Below, one piece after another: positions 24,054-32,948 of a stretch of 40,598 nucleotides of DNA. The notes under the pieces were generated by a model that saw nothing but the letters and a program-made list of their open reading frames with translations, was not told where the DNA came from and did not search any database. The position numbers and the translations under genes were made by a program. The first letter of the stretch is position 1; the number at the start of each line of letters is the position of its first letter. Source of the stretch: DATLZC01 sp037444005 (GTDB taxonomy: Bacteria > Chloroflexota > Dehalococcoidia > DSTF01 > JACRBR01); assembly GCA_037444005.1 (NCBI GenBank), contig JBBING010000013.1, forward strand, positions 1-40,598, given 5' to 3'.

Positions 24054-24784
24054 TGGGCCACAAGGTGCACCCGACGGGCTTCCGGCTCGGCGTCATCTAC
24101 GACTGGCAGAGCAAGTGGTACGCCGACCGGAACTATACGGAGCTCCTCCACGAGGACCTGCGGATTCGCAATGAAATCATGTCGAAGCTCGCCGACGCCG
24201 GGATCTCGAAGGTCGAGATCGACCGCAACGCGAACCAGGTGACCATCGGGATCCATACGGCGAAGCCGGGCATCGTCATCGGCCGCTCGGGCCAGAAGGT
24301 GGACGAGCTGCGGAGCGATCTGGAGAAGCTGACCGGGAAGCGCGTCCGCATCAACATCAACGAAATCCGCGTGCCGGAGCTGGACGCCTACCTGGTGGCG
24401 CGCAGCATCGCCGAGCAGCTCCAGCGGCGGGTGGCGTTCCGGCGGGCGATGAAGCAGGCGGTGGCGCGCACGATGGCGCGCGGGGCGCTCGGCGTGAAGG
24501 TGCAGGTCGCCGGCCGGCTGGGCGGCGCCGAGATGTCGCGCCGCGAGACGGAGAAGGCAGGCCGCGTCCCGCTGCACACGCTGCGCGCGGACATCGACTA
24601 CGGCCAGGCGGAGGCGCACACGACCTTCGGCCGTATCGGCGTGAAGGTCTGGATCTACAAGGGTGACGTGATACCGGAGCGGCGTGCGGCCGCGACGGCG
24701 GCGCCTGCCCCGGCGGCAGCGGTCACGCCGCCGGCGGCGGGAGAGCCGGCGGCACCGGGGGTGGCCGCGGAAGTCGCGGAGTAA
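24053..24784 (+). CDS. rpsC: 30S ribosomal protein S3 with Ala/Pro-rich tail
   Basis: A 243-residue mRNA-entry protein. M-G-H-K-V-H-P-x-G-F-R-L-G starts it; the KH motif G-I-V-I-G-R-S-G is at about 73-80 and the C-terminal V-W-I-Y-K-G-D-V-I-P at about 199-208. Residues 210-243 form a low-complexity Ala/Pro/Glu tail beyond the usual end of short S3 proteins. It starts on the last base of the rplV stop. Confidence 0.96.
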   Translation: MGHKVHPTGFRLGVIYDWQSKWYADRNYTELLHEDLRIRNEIMSKLADAGISKVEIDRNANQVTIGIHTAKPGIVIGRSGQKVDELRSDLEKLTGKRVRININEIRVPELDAYLVARSIAEQLQRRVAFRRAMKQAVARTMARGALGVKVQVAGRLGGAEMSRRETEKAGRVPLHTLRADIDYGQAEAHTTFGRIGVKVWIYKGDVIPERRAAATAAPAPAAAVTPPAAGEPAAPGVAAEVAE

Positions 24785-24790
24785 CGGACG

Positions 24791-25204
24791 ATGCTGCAAC
24801 CACGACGGGTGAAGTTCAGGAAGGCCCACCGGGGCCGCCGCAAGGGCCAGGCGAACGCCGGCAACACGGTAGCCTTCGGCGAATACGGCCTCCAGGCCAT
24901 GGGGGCGGCGTGGATCGACAGCCGCCAGATCGAAGCGGCGCGTCGCGCCATCACCCACGAGCTCAAGCGCGGCGGGAAGGTGTGGATCCGCATCTTCCCG
25001 GACAAGCCGGTGACCAAGAAGCCGGCGGAGACGCGGATGGGCTCGGGCAAAGGCGCGCCGGACCACTGGGTCGCCGTCGTGAAGCCGGGGCGGATGCTGT
25101 TCGAGATCGCGGGGGTCCGCGAGGAGCTCGCCCGGGAGGCGATGCGCCTCGCGTCCCACAAGCTGCCGATTCCGACGAAGTTCGTGGTGCGGGAGCACCA
25201 GTGA
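24791..25204 (+). CDS. rplP: 50S ribosomal protein L16
   Basis: A 137-residue A-site protein. M-L-Q-P-R-R-V-K-F-R-K-x-H-R-G, V-W-I-R-I-F-P-D-K-P and R-M-G-x-G-K-G are diagnostic. It lies six bases after rpsC and four before rpmC. Confidence 0.97.
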   Translation: MLQPRRVKFRKAHRGRRKGQANAGNTVAFGEYGLQAMGAAWIDSRQIEAARRAITHELKRGGKVWIRIFPDKPVTKKPAETRMGSGKGAPDHWVAVVKPGRMLFEIAGVREELAREAMRLASHKLPIPTKFVVREHQ

Positions 25205-25208
25205 GACC

Positions 25209-25454
25209 ATGGCGAAGAAACGCGAGCTGGACGAACTGCGCAAGCTGAGCGACGAGGAGCTGACGAAGGAGCTGAACGAGGCGTACCGGCAGCTCTTCAC
25301 CCTCCGCTTGCAGCTCTCGACCCGCCAGCAGAACAACACGGCAGAACCGAAGAAGGTGCGGCGGCGCATCGCCCGGATTCGCACCCTCCTGCGGGAGCGG
25401 CAGCTCGCGGCGTACTACCAGCAGGCCGCGCAAGCGGCGGCGGAAGGAGCGTAG
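25209..25454 (+). CDS. rpmC: 50S ribosomal protein L29
   Basis: An 81-residue helical-hairpin protein at the tunnel exit. E-L-R-x-L-S-D-E-E-L and the K-K-V-R-R-x-I-A-R-I-x-T-L-L motif identify it. The C-terminal dozen residues are Ala/Gln-rich, slightly longer than usual. Confidence 0.95.
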   Translation: MAKKRELDELRKLSDEELTKELNEAYRQLFTLRLQLSTRQQNNTAEPKKVRRRIARIRTLLRERQLAAYYQQAAQAAAEGA

Positions 25455-25457
25455 CCG

Positions 25458-25913
25458 GTGCCCTGGGGAACGAAGACCGAGATCGGCACCGTCGTCAGCG
25501 ACAAGATGGATAAGACGGTCGTTGTCGCTGTGGTGCGCGACAAGCGCCACCGCCTCTACAAGAAGCGCATTCGCGTCACCAAGAAGTTCAAGGCGCACAA
25601 CGAGAACAACGAGGCGAAGGTGGGCGACATCGTCCGCATTGTGGAGACGCGGCCGCTGTCGAAGGAGAAGCGCTGGCGGGTCATCGAGATCATTCAGCGC
25701 GGCGAGGTCGCCGAGGTCGCGCCGGCGGAGATCGGTCGCGAGCTCGAGCTGGCCCGCCACGAGGAGCGGATGCGCCAGGCGGAGGCGCGCCACAGCGCCG
25801 AGACGGCCGCTGCGGTGGAGGAGCCGGCCGAGGCGCCGGAGGCCACCGGCGCGGAGGGCGCGCCGGTGGAGAGCGAGACGGCGGAGACGGGTGACGAGGA
25901 GCGAAAGGCGTGA
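25458..25913 (+). CDS. rpsQ: 30S ribosomal protein S17 with long acidic tail
   Basis: The S17 core is residues 1-80: G-T-V-V-S-D-K-M-D-K-T-V-V-V, then K-A-H-x-E-x-N and G-D-x-V-R-I-x-E-T-R-P-L-S-K-x-K-R-W. Residues 81-151 are an extra Ala/Glu-rich tail absent from the 84-residue E. coli protein. The start is GTG 25458, three bases after rpmC. The stop overlaps the rplN start (GTGA). Confidence 0.95.
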   Translation: MPWGTKTEIGTVVSDKMDKTVVVAVVRDKRHRLYKKRIRVTKKFKAHNENNEAKVGDIVRIVETRPLSKEKRWRVIEIIQRGEVAEVAPAEIGRELELARHEERMRQAEARHSAETAAAVEEPAEAPEATGAEGAPVESETAETGDEERKA

Positions 25914-26278
25914 TCCAGCAGTACACGCGGCTCAAGGTGGCGGACAACTCGGGCGCCCGCGAGATCATGTGCATCACCGTGCTCGGCGGGTCGCGGCGGC
26001 GCTACGCCCGCGTGGGCGACACCATCGTCGCCTCGGTGAAGGTGGCGCAGCCCAACTCCCCCGTGAAGAAGGGAGACGTCGTGCGCGCGGTGGTCGTCCG
26101 CACGGCGAAGCCGTACGGCCGGCCCGACGGCTCGTACATCCGGTTCGACGACAACGCCGCGGTGATCCTGGCCGACCGCGAGAATCCGAAAGGGACGCGG
26201 GTCTTCGGGCCCGTCGCGCGCGAGCTGCGCGAGCGGAACTTCATGAAGATCGTGTCGCTGGCGCCGGAGGTCGTCTGA
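25910..26278 (+). CDS. rplN: 50S ribosomal protein L14
   Basis: A 122-residue subunit-interface protein. M-I-Q-x-x-T-R-L-K-V-A-D-N-S-G-A-R and the G-T-R-V-F-G-P-V-A-R-E-L-R motif are diagnostic. The start is GTG 25910, overlapping the rpsQ stop by three bases (GTGA). Confidence 0.97.
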   Translation: MIQQYTRLKVADNSGAREIMCITVLGGSRRRYARVGDTIVASVKVAQPNSPVKKGDVVRAVVVRTAKPYGRPDGSYIRFDDNAAVILADRENPKGTRVFGPVARELRERNFMKIVSLAPEVV

Positions 26279-26279
26279 C

Positions 26280-26594
26280 GTGCAGAAGATCAAGCGGGAC
26301 GACACCGTGATGGTGATGACCGGCAAGGATCGGGGCCGGCAGGGCCAGGTGCGCCAGGTGTTCCCGCGCGAGCAGAAGGTGATCGTGCAGGGCATCAACA
26401 TGGTGAAGCGGCACCGGGCCCAGCGCTCGCCCACGCAGCCCGGCGGCATCATCGAGAAGGAGGCCCCGATCCACTGGTCGAACGTGCGCGTCGTCTGCAA
26501 GTCGTGCAACCGGCCGGCGCGGGTGGGCTTCCGCTTCCGGCCGGACGGCGCGAAGGTGCGCATATGCAAGCGCTGCGGCGCGGATCTGGATTAG
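26280..26594 (+). CDS. rplX: 50S ribosomal protein L24 with CxxC-CxxC motif
   Basis: A 104-residue assembly initiator. I-K-x-D-D-x-V-M-V-x-T-G-K-D-R-G and the N-M-V-K-R-H segment identify it. C73-x-x-C76 and C96-x-x-C99 probably bind zinc, as in many L24 proteins outside Proteobacteria. The start is GTG 26280. Confidence 0.96.
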   Translation: MQKIKRDDTVMVMTGKDRGRQGQVRQVFPREQKVIVQGINMVKRHRAQRSPTQPGGIIEKEAPIHWSNVRVVCKSCNRPARVGFRFRPDGAKVRICKRCGADLD

Positions 26595-26604
26595 GGTGGA
26601 CATC

Positions 26605-27156
26605 ATGGCGGCCTTGCCGAGGCTCAAGCAGCGATATCGCGAGGAGATCGTCCCCGAGCTCATGAAAGAGTTCGGGTACCGGAACGTCATGCAGGTGCCG
26701 CGCGTCGAGAAGGTCGTGGTCAACGTCGGCCTGGGCGAAGCGGTGCAGAACGCGCGCGCGCTCGACGCGTGCGTGCAGGACATCGCCGCCATCACAGGGC
26801 AGAAGCCGGTCATCACGCGCGCCAAGCGGTCGATCTCAAACTTCAAGATCCGGGAGGGCGTGCCCATCGGTGTGATGGCGACCATCCGGGGAGACCGGAT
26901 GTGGGAATTCTTGGACCGGCTCATCAACGTGGCGCTGCCGCGCATTCGCGACTTCCACGGCGTGCCGGCGGAGGCGTTCGACGGGCGCGGGAACTATGCG
27001 CTGGGCATCCGGGAGCAGCTCATCTTCCCGGAGATCGACTACGACAAGATCGACCGGATCCGCGGTCTGCAGGTGATCATCGTGACGACGGCGCGGACGG
27101 ACGAAGAAGGCAAGCGGCTGCTGCAGCTGATGGGCATGCCGTTCAGCCGGAACTAG
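26605..27156 (+). CDS. rplE: 50S ribosomal protein L5
   Basis: A 183-residue 5S rRNA-binding protein. R-V-E-K-V-V-V-N-V-G-L-G-E-A, G-Q-K-P-V-I-T-R-A-K-x-S-I and F-P-E-I-D-Y-D-K are conserved. I choose ATG 26605, with GGTGG five bases upstream; the in-frame GTG at 26596 would place that site inside the gene. The two differ by three residues. Confidence 0.96.
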   Translation: MAALPRLKQRYREEIVPELMKEFGYRNVMQVPRVEKVVVNVGLGEAVQNARALDACVQDIAAITGQKPVITRAKRSISNFKIREGVPIGVMATIRGDRMWEFLDRLINVALPRIRDFHGVPAEAFDGRGNYALGIREQLIFPEIDYDKIDRIRGLQVIIVTTARTDEEGKRLLQLMGMPFSRN

Positions 27157-27171
27157 GGGGCGGGCCGAACG

Positions 27172-27357
27172 ATGGCGAAGCTTTCGAAGATCGTGAAGGC
27201 GCAGAAGCCGCCCAAGTACCCGGTTCGCCAAAAGAACCGGTGCAAGCTGTGCGGCCGCCCGCGGGCGTACATGCGCAAGTTCGGGATGTGCCGGATCTGC
27301 TTCCGGACGCTGGCCCTGCGGGGTCAGCTTCCGGGGGTCAAGAAAGCGAGCTGGTAG
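27172..27357 (+). CDS. rpsZ: 30S ribosomal protein S14, zinc-binding (type Z)
   Basis: The short, 61-residue zinc form of S14. C24, C27, C40 and C43 make the zinc site, and the C-terminus ends K-K-A-S-W as in the family. It occupies the usual place between L5 and S8. Confidence 0.97.
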   Translation: MAKLSKIVKAQKPPKYPVRQKNRCKLCGRPRAYMRKFGMCRICFRTLALRGQLPGVKKASW

Positions 27358-27381
27358 CTGGCGATGGAGGAGGCGAAGGCC

Positions 27382-27780
27382 GTGAGCATGACGGATCCCA
27401 TCGCTGACATGCTGACGCGGATTCGGAACGCGTCGGCGGCGCGGCACGACTACGTCAGCGTGCCCGCGTCCAAGATGAAGCTGGCTATCGCCCGCGTGCT
27501 CAAGGAAGAGGGCTTCATCGAAGACTACACGCTCGAGGGCGACGGCCCGAAGAAGGTGTTGCGTATCAAGCTGAGCTACACGGGCAAAAAGGAGCCCGTG
27601 CTCACCGGCCTGAAGCGCGTCAGCAAGCCCGGCCTGCGGGTCTACGTCCAGAAGCGGGAGATCCCCCGCGTCTACGGCGGCCTCGGGATCGCCATCCTGT
27701 CGACGCCGCAGGGCGTGATGACCGGCCAGCAGGCGTGGCGGCGCAGCATCGGTGGTGAAGTGCTCTGTTACGTGTGGTAG
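27382..27780 (+). CDS. rpsH: 30S ribosomal protein S8
   Basis: A 132-residue central-domain protein. T-D-P-I-A-D-M-L-T-R-I-R-N-A at the start and the C-terminal G-G-E-V-L-C-Y-V-W are diagnostic. I start at GTG 27382, eight bases after AGGAGG, which gives the normal length; an ATG at 27364 would read through that ribosome site, and ATG 27388 is a minor alternative. Confidence 0.96.
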   Translation: MSMTDPIADMLTRIRNASAARHDYVSVPASKMKLAIARVLKEEGFIEDYTLEGDGPKKVLRIKLSYTGKKEPVLTGLKRVSKPGLRVYVQKREIPRVYGGLGIAILSTPQGVMTGQQAWRRSIGGEVLCYVW

Positions 27781-27785
27781 GGACG

Positions 27786-28328
27786 ATGTCGCGAATCGGT
27801 CGGCAGCCCATCCCCATCTCGCCGAAGGTCCAGGTGACCATCGACGGCTCGCACGTCGTCGTCAAAGGGCCCAAGGGCGAGCTCGCCATGGACGTGCATC
27901 CGGACATGCGGCTGCACCTGGAGGACGGAAAGCTCATCGTGACCCGGCCGACGGACCAGCCGCATCACCGGGCGCTGCACGGGCTCACCCGCGCCCTTCT
28001 CGCGAACATGGTGACCGGCGTCGAGGAAGGATTCACGAAGACGCTGGAGCTGCAGGGCGTGGGGTACCGTGCCCAGCAGGCCGGAAGCAAGGTCCAGCTC
28101 TCGCTCGGATTCTCGCATCCGGTCGAGATCCAACCGCCTCCGGGGATCACGCTGGAGGTGGAGGGGACGTCGCGGATTCACGTCCGTGGCATCGACAAGC
28201 AACTGGTGGGGCAGGTGGCGGCGAACATCCGCCGGCTGCGCCCGCCCGAGCCGTACAAGGGGAAGGGCATCCGGTACGCTGACGAGCGGGTCCGCCGCAA
28301 GGCGGGCAAGGCCGGGAAGGCGCGGTAA
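27786..28328 (+). CDS. rplF: 50S ribosomal protein L6
   Basis: A 180-residue protein by the factor-binding site. S-R-I-G-R-x-P-I at the N-terminus and P-E-P-Y-K-G-K-G-I-R-Y near the C-terminus fix both ends. The in-frame GTG at 27774 would overlap rpsH and is not favoured. The gap to rpsH is five bases. Confidence 0.97.
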   Translation: MSRIGRQPIPISPKVQVTIDGSHVVVKGPKGELAMDVHPDMRLHLEDGKLIVTRPTDQPHHRALHGLTRALLANMVTGVEEGFTKTLELQGVGYRAQQAGSKVQLSLGFSHPVEIQPPPGITLEVEGTSRIHVRGIDKQLVGQVAANIRRLRPPEPYKGKGIRYADERVRRKAGKAGKAR

Positions 28329-28331
28329 GCG

Positions 28332-28700
28332 ATGAAGAGGACGAAGACTGCCCGGGCGGCGCGCATTCGCAGGCACATCCGGGTTCGCAAGAAGGTCGAG
28401 GGCACGCCGGAGCGGCCGCGGCTCGCGGTGTTCCGCAGCCTCTCGCACATCTACGCGCAGGTCGTCGACGACCGCGCGGGGCGGACCATCGTGGCGGCGT
28501 CCGACCTCGAGCCCGCGGTGCGCGCGCAGGTCGAGGGCAAGAAGAAGACGGAACGTGCCGAAGTCGTCGGTGCGCTCGTGGCCCAACGTGCCCTGGAGAA
28601 GGGCGTGACGCGGGTCGTGTTCGACCGCGGCGGCTTCAAGTATCACGGGCGGGTGAAGGCGCTGGCCGAGGCGGCCCGCAAGGGCGGACTCGAGTTCTAG
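28332..28700 (+). CDS. rplR: 50S ribosomal protein L18
   Basis: A 122-residue 5S rRNA binder. The basic N-terminus, R-P-R-L-A-V-F-R-S-x-x-H-I-Y-A-Q-V, and V-V-F-D-R-G-G-F-K-Y-H-G-R-V are diagnostic. It lies three bases after rplF. Confidence 0.97.
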   Translation: MKRTKTARAARIRRHIRVRKKVEGTPERPRLAVFRSLSHIYAQVVDDRAGRTIVAASDLEPAVRAQVEGKKKTERAEVVGALVAQRALEKGVTRVVFDRGGFKYHGRVKALAEAARKGGLEF

Positions 28701-28710
28701 GGGCGATCGC

Positions 28711-29280
28711 ATGGTGCAGACGAGGACCGAACGTCCCCGCCGCGGCGCGGGGGAAGAGGGCGACCAGGAGCTCACCGAAAAGGTCGTCTACATCAACCGC
28801 GTCTCCAAGGTGGTGAAGGGCGGACGGCGCTTCAGCTTCAGCGCGGTCGTCGTGGTCGGCGATGGCAAGGGCCGTGTCGGCGCGGGCCTGGGGAAGGCGA
28901 ACGAAGTGCCCGAGGCCATCCGCAAAGGCGCCACCATCGCCCGCAAGAACATGATCACGGTGCCGATGAACGGCACCACCATCGCGCATCCTGTGCTCGC
29001 GGAGTTCGGCGCCGCGAAGGTGCTGCTGAAGCCGGCGTCGCCCGGCACCGGGGTCATCGCCGGCGGCGGCGTCCGCGCGGTGCTGGAGGTGGCGGGTGTG
29101 AAGGACGTGCTCACGAAATCGCTGGGCAGCCGCAACCCCATCAACGTCGTGAAGGCGACGATGGCGGGGCTGGCGTCGCTCAGAGACCCGAAGGCGGAGG
29201 TCCAGAAGCGGCGCGCGCTCGTGGCCGCCAGGGCGCAGCAGGCGAAGAACGGCGCGCAGGAGGCCGGGGATGCCGAATAA
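28711..29280 (+). CDS. rpsE: 30S ribosomal protein S5
   Basis: A 189-residue protein of the mRNA entry and decoding region. V-V-Y-I-N-R-V-x-K-V-V-K-G-G-R-R-F and the G-x-G-x-G-K-A-x-E-V-P-E-A-I segment are conserved. The C-terminus is Ala/Gln-rich, and its end overlaps rpmD by 11 bases. Confidence 0.97.
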   Translation: MVQTRTERPRRGAGEEGDQELTEKVVYINRVSKVVKGGRRFSFSAVVVVGDGKGRVGAGLGKANEVPEAIRKGATIARKNMITVPMNGTTIAHPVLAEFGAAKVLLKPASPGTGVIAGGGVRAVLEVAGVKDVLTKSLGSRNPINVVKATMAGLASLRDPKAEVQKRRALVAARAQQAKNGAQEAGDAE

Positions 29281-29452
29281 GCTTCGGGTCACCTGGGTGA
29301 AGAGCGGTATCAACCAGAAGGCCGACCAGCGCCGCACCATCCGCGCGCTCGGCCTGCGGCGTCTCGGACAGACGGTGGAGCACGAGGACACGCCGTCGAT
29401 CCGCGGCATGATCACGAAGGTGAAGCACCTGGTGACGGTGGAAGAGGCGTAA
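29270..29452 (+). CDS. rpmD: 50S ribosomal protein L30
   Basis: A 60-residue protein. L-R-V-T-W-V-K-S-G-I, then R-R-T-I-R-A-L-G-L-R-R-L-G-Q and I-R-G-M-I-x-K-V-K-H-L-V identify it. It starts inside the end of rpsE, so it is translationally coupled. Confidence 0.95.
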   Translation: MPNKLRVTWVKSGINQKADQRRTIRALGLRRLGQTVEHEDTPSIRGMITKVKHLVTVEEA

Positions 29453-29456
29453 CGCC

Positions 29457-30125
29457 GTGTTGCAGAACGAACTGCGCCCGCCGAAGGGCGCCAAGCATGC
29501 GCGCAAGCGGGTCGGCCGCGGGAACGCCAGCGGCCACGGGACCTACTCGACGCGCGGGATCAAAGGGGCGAAGGCTCGCTCGGGCTGGCGCCGCAAGCCC
29601 GGCTTCGAGGGCGGGCAGACGCCGCTGTTCCGGCGCCTCAAATACCAGCGCGGCTTCAACAACAAGTGGCGCGTCGAGTTCGCCGAGGTCAACGTGGGAC
29701 AGCTCGCGCGGTTCCCAGCGGGCGCCGAGATCACACCCGAAACGCTCCGGGAGGCCGGCCTCGTGAAGACGCGCCTTCCGGTGAAGATCCTGGGCGAGGG
29801 CGAGCTCGCCGTCGCCCTGAACGTCACGGCCGACCGCTTTAGCGCGTCGGCGCGGGCGAAGATCGAAGCGGCGGGCGGGCGCGTCGTCGAGCTCATGCCG
29901 TCGAAGCGCGCCAAGCGGGAGGCGGCCGCTCCCGAGGAGACGGTCGCTTCGCCGGCGGAGGCTGCGGAGGCGCCAGCGCAGCCAGCCGAGGCTGCGGCGT
30001 CGGAGCCGCCCGCGGCCGAGGCGAAGGAGACGCCGGCTGAGCCCGCAGCGGAGACGAAACCGAAGCGGACCCGCGCGCGTAAGCAGTCCGAGGAGTCCTC
30101 GGGCGAGCAGGAAGAAGGGGCGTAG
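29457..30125 (+). CDS. rplO: 50S ribosomal protein L15 with long Ala/Glu-rich tail
   Basis: The L15 core (residues 1-150) includes R-V-G-R-G-N-A-S-G-H-G-T-Y and G-F-E-G-G-Q-T-P-L-F-R-R. Residues 151-222 form an extra low-complexity Ala/Glu/Pro tail ending in a basic patch and E-E-G-A; typical L15 ends near 145-150. The start is GTG 29457, four bases after rpmD. The secY ATG follows the stop with no gap. Confidence 0.95.
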   Translation: MLQNELRPPKGAKHARKRVGRGNASGHGTYSTRGIKGAKARSGWRRKPGFEGGQTPLFRRLKYQRGFNNKWRVEFAEVNVGQLARFPAGAEITPETLREAGLVKTRLPVKILGEGELAVALNVTADRFSASARAKIEAAGGRVVELMPSKRAKREAAAPEETVASPAEAAEAPAQPAEAAASEPPAAEAKETPAEPAAETKPKRTRARKQSEESSGEQEEGA

Positions 30126-31475
30126 ATGGCCATCGCGACCCGAGCGCAGCAGGCGACGAGGCCGCGGCTGTTGCAGGCGGCGCTGGACGCCTTCGCGCAG
30201 CCCGACATCCGCCAGAAGCTTCTGTACACCCTGGGCCTGCTCGTGGTGTTCCGGTTCGTCGCGCACGTGCCGATCCCGGGCGTGAACCCGGACATCCTGG
30301 AGCAAGTCTTCGAAGGCAACGACATCCTGAACTTCTTCAACCTGTTCAGCGGGGGCGCGCTGCGCCGGCTGAGCGTGGCGTCGCTCGGCGTGTATCCGTA
30401 CATTAGCGCCTCCATCGTGATGACCCTGCTCCAGCCCATCGTGCCCAGCCTCCAGGCGCTGGCGCGCGAGGGGGAACAGGGCCGGCGGCGGATTCAGCTC
30501 TACACCCACTGGCTCGCCGTGCCGCTGGCCCTCGTCCAGGGGTATACCCAGCTCATCATCCTGGACCGGTCCGGCGTGTTCCAGGGCAGCGGGTTCAGCC
30601 CCAGCTTCACGGGCCCCAACGCCCTGCCGACCGCCGCCGCGCTCATCTCGATGGCCGCCGGCACCATGTTCCTGGTGTGGCTCGGTGAGCTCATCACCGA
30701 GAACGGCATCGGGAACGGCGTCTCGCTCATCATCTTCGGCGGGATCGTGGCGGGCATGCCGTCGCTGCTGCCGCAGATCACCGAGTCGTCCCTCGGGTTC
30801 GGCGGTCTCGTGATGCTCGCCGCTATCGGCGTCGGCGTGCTGGCGCTCATCGTGTTCTTCCAGGAGGCGCAGCGGCGCATCCCCGTCCAGTATGCCCGCA
30901 GCGTGTTCCGCAGCGGCCGGATGTACCGCCAGTCGGGCGCGAGCCACATTCCGCTGCGGGTGAACTCGGCCGGGATGATCCCGCTCATCTTTGCGCTGTC
31001 GGTGGTCATCTTCCCGTCGTCGGCGGCCGATTACGTGCGGAACCAGTGGGAGGGCGGCGCGCTGGAGACCATCGCCAACTGGGTGGTGGACGTGATGCGG
31101 CCGCAGAGCCCCGGGTTCATGGTCGTGCTGTTCATCCTGGTGATCATCTTCACCTTCTTCTACACGCTGGTGGTGTTCCAGCAGCAGAACCTGGCGGAGA
31201 ACCTGCAGAAGCAGGGCGGGTTCATTCCCGGCATCCGCCCGGGTCGGCCGACGGCCGAGTACATCATGCGTGTGCTGGTGCGCATCACCTGGGCGGGTGC
31301 GTTTTTCCTGGGCGTGGTGGCGATCATCCCGTACATCTTCACGCGGTTCACCGGCGTGCAGCAGCTCACCTTGAGCAGCACGGGCTTGCTGATCGTCGTC
31401 GGCGTCGTGCTCGACACGATGCGACAGCTCGAGGCGCAGCTCCTGATGCGGAACTACGAGGGGTTCATTCGGTGA
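30126..31475 (+). CDS. secY: Preprotein translocase subunit SecY
   Basis: The channel of the Sec translocase in the cytoplasmic membrane, 449 residues with ten hydrophobic segments. P-I-P-G-V near the first helix, the G-G-A-L-x-R-x-S-V-A-S-L-G-V-Y-P-Y-I-x-A-S-I motif, and the cytoplasmic loop with R-I-P-V-Q-Y-A-R are conserved. It occupies the usual spc-block position after L15. Confidence 0.97.
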   Translation: MAIATRAQQATRPRLLQAALDAFAQPDIRQKLLYTLGLLVVFRFVAHVPIPGVNPDILEQVFEGNDILNFFNLFSGGALRRLSVASLGVYPYISASIVMTLLQPIVPSLQALAREGEQGRRRIQLYTHWLAVPLALVQGYTQLIILDRSGVFQGSGFSPSFTGPNALPTAAALISMAAGTMFLVWLGELITENGIGNGVSLIIFGGIVAGMPSLLPQITESSLGFGGLVMLAAIGVGVLALIVFFQEAQRRIPVQYARSVFRSGRMYRQSGASHIPLRVNSAGMIPLIFALSVVIFPSSAADYVRNQWEGGALETIANWVVDVMRPQSPGFMVVLFILVIIFTFFYTLVVFQQQNLAENLQKQGGFIPGIRPGRPTAEYIMRVLVRITWAGAFFLGVVAIIPYIFTRFTGVQQLTLSSTGLLIVVGVVLDTMRQLEAQLLMRNYEGFIR

Positions 31476-31485
31476 GGAGCGCGCC

Positions 31486-32139
31486 GTGCGGTTGATCCTG
31501 TTGGGGCCCCCGGGAGCCGGTAAGGGAACGCAGGCGGCGCGCATCGCCGAGCGCGAGGGACTGGCGCATCTGTCGACCGGCGACATGTTCCGCGAGGCCG
31601 TCCGCGAAGGGACGGAGCTCGGCAGGCTCGCGAAGTCGTACATGGACCGCGGCGAGCTGGTGCCGGACGACGTGACCATCCGGATGCTGCTGGAGCGGCT
31701 GCGGCGACCCGACGCCGCAAAGGGCTTCGTCCTCGACGGTTTCCCACGCAACGTCGCACAGGCGCGGGCGCTCGACGAAGCGCTGGCGAAGGAGGGCCAG
31801 GCCATCGACCTCGCGTTGCACATCGCGGTGAGCGATGAGGAGCTGGTGCGCCGGATGGCCGGGCGCTGGATGTGCCGGCAATGCGGCGCCATCTATCACG
31901 AGACGAACAGCCCGCCGGCGGTCGCGGGACGCTGCGACCGCTGCGGCGGCGAGCTCTACCAGCGGGACGACGACCGGCCGGAGGTGGTGCGGGCGCGGCT
32001 CGAGAAGCAGAAGCCGCCGGCGGACCTCCTGGCGTACTACCGGGACGCTGGCAAGCTGGTGGAGGTGGACGGCGAGCGGGCGCTCGACGAGGTGACGCAG
32101 GCGCTGCTCGACGCCATCAACGCCGGTGCGACGAGGTAG
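31486..32139 (+). CDS. adk: Adenylate kinase
   Basis: Balances ATP, ADP and AMP. The P-loop G-P-P-G-A-G-K-G-T is at residues 7-15, F-V-L-D-G-F-P-R at about 81-88, and the long LID carries a zinc site C130, C133, C150, C153. Length is 217 residues. The start is GTG 31486, fixed by the conserved R-L-I-L-L-G-P-P-G. It lies between secY and map, a common order. Confidence 0.97.
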   Translation: MRLILLGPPGAGKGTQAARIAEREGLAHLSTGDMFREAVREGTELGRLAKSYMDRGELVPDDVTIRMLLERLRRPDAAKGFVLDGFPRNVAQARALDEALAKEGQAIDLALHIAVSDEELVRRMAGRWMCRQCGAIYHETNSPPAVAGRCDRCGGELYQRDDDRPEVVRARLEKQKPPADLLAYYRDAGKLVEVDGERALDEVTQALLDAINAGATR

Positions 32140-32175
32140 CGCCGCGAGCCCTGGAGTGGAGTCGAGACGCGGCGC

Positions 32176-32940
32176 ATGCCTATAATTATCAAGTCGGACG
32201 ATGAAATCGCCATCATGCGGCAGGCCGGCCGCATCGTGGCGGAAGTCCTGCAGATCCTGCGCGAGGCCGTGCGGCCGGGCGTGGTCGAGCTCGAACTCGA
32301 CCGCATCGTCCGCCGGGAGTTCGCGCGCCGAGGGTGTACGCCGACCTTCCTGGGGTACCACGGGTACCCGGCGACCGTGTGCGTATCGGTGAACGACGAG
32401 ATCGTGCACGGCATCCCGGGGAAGCGGGTCATCCAGGAAGGTGATATCGTGTCGATCGACCTGGGCGCGACGTACAAGGGGTTCGTGGCGGACGCGGCCA
32501 TCACGGTGGGCGTAGGCCGCATCAGCCCGGAGGCGGAGAAGCTCATCCGGGTCACCGAAGAGGCGCTGTGGGCGGGCATCCGGGCCGCTCGCGCCGGCCG
32601 GCGGCTCGGAGAGATCTCGCACGCCATCGAATCCACTGTCGCGCCGCATGGCTTCGGCATCGTGCGCGAGTACGTCGGTCACGGCGTCGGGCGCGAGATG
32701 CACGAGGAGCCGCAGGTGCCGAACTACGGCCCGCCGGACCGCGGGCCGGTGCTGAAGAAGGGAATGGTGCTGGCGCTGGAGCCCATGGTCACCCTGGGCG
32801 ACTGGCGGACCAGACGCCACGACGACCAGTGGACGGTGAGCACGCTCGACGGGAGCCTCGCCGCCCACTTCGAGCACACCATCGCCATCACGGATGGCGA
32901 GGCGGAGGTGCTCACGGCATTGCCGTCTGCGAACGGCTGA
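32176..32940 (+). CDS. map: Methionine aminopeptidase, type I
   Basis: Removes the initiator methionine from new proteins. The metal ligands of the pita-bread fold are D95, D106, H169, E202 and E233. Length is 254 residues, without an N-terminal zinc extension. TATAAT at its second to fourth codons (32181-32186) is read as coding sequence. It is followed by infA. Confidence 0.96.
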   Translation: MPIIIKSDDEIAIMRQAGRIVAEVLQILREAVRPGVVELELDRIVRREFARRGCTPTFLGYHGYPATVCVSVNDEIVHGIPGKRVIQEGDIVSIDLGATYKGFVADAAITVGVGRISPEAEKLIRVTEEALWAGIRAARAGRRLGEISHAIESTVAPHGFGIVREYVGHGVGREMHEEPQVPNYGPPDRGPVLKKGMVLALEPMVTLGDWRTRRHDDQWTVSTLDGSLAAHFEHTIAITDGEAEVLTALPSANG

Positions 32941-32948
32941 AGGAGGTG

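Noticed and set aside
32181..32186. Perfect TATAAT inside map as an internal promoter
   Set aside because: It encodes the Ile-rich N-terminus of map (codons CCT ATA ATT), and no acceptable -35 box is found 16-18 bases upstream.
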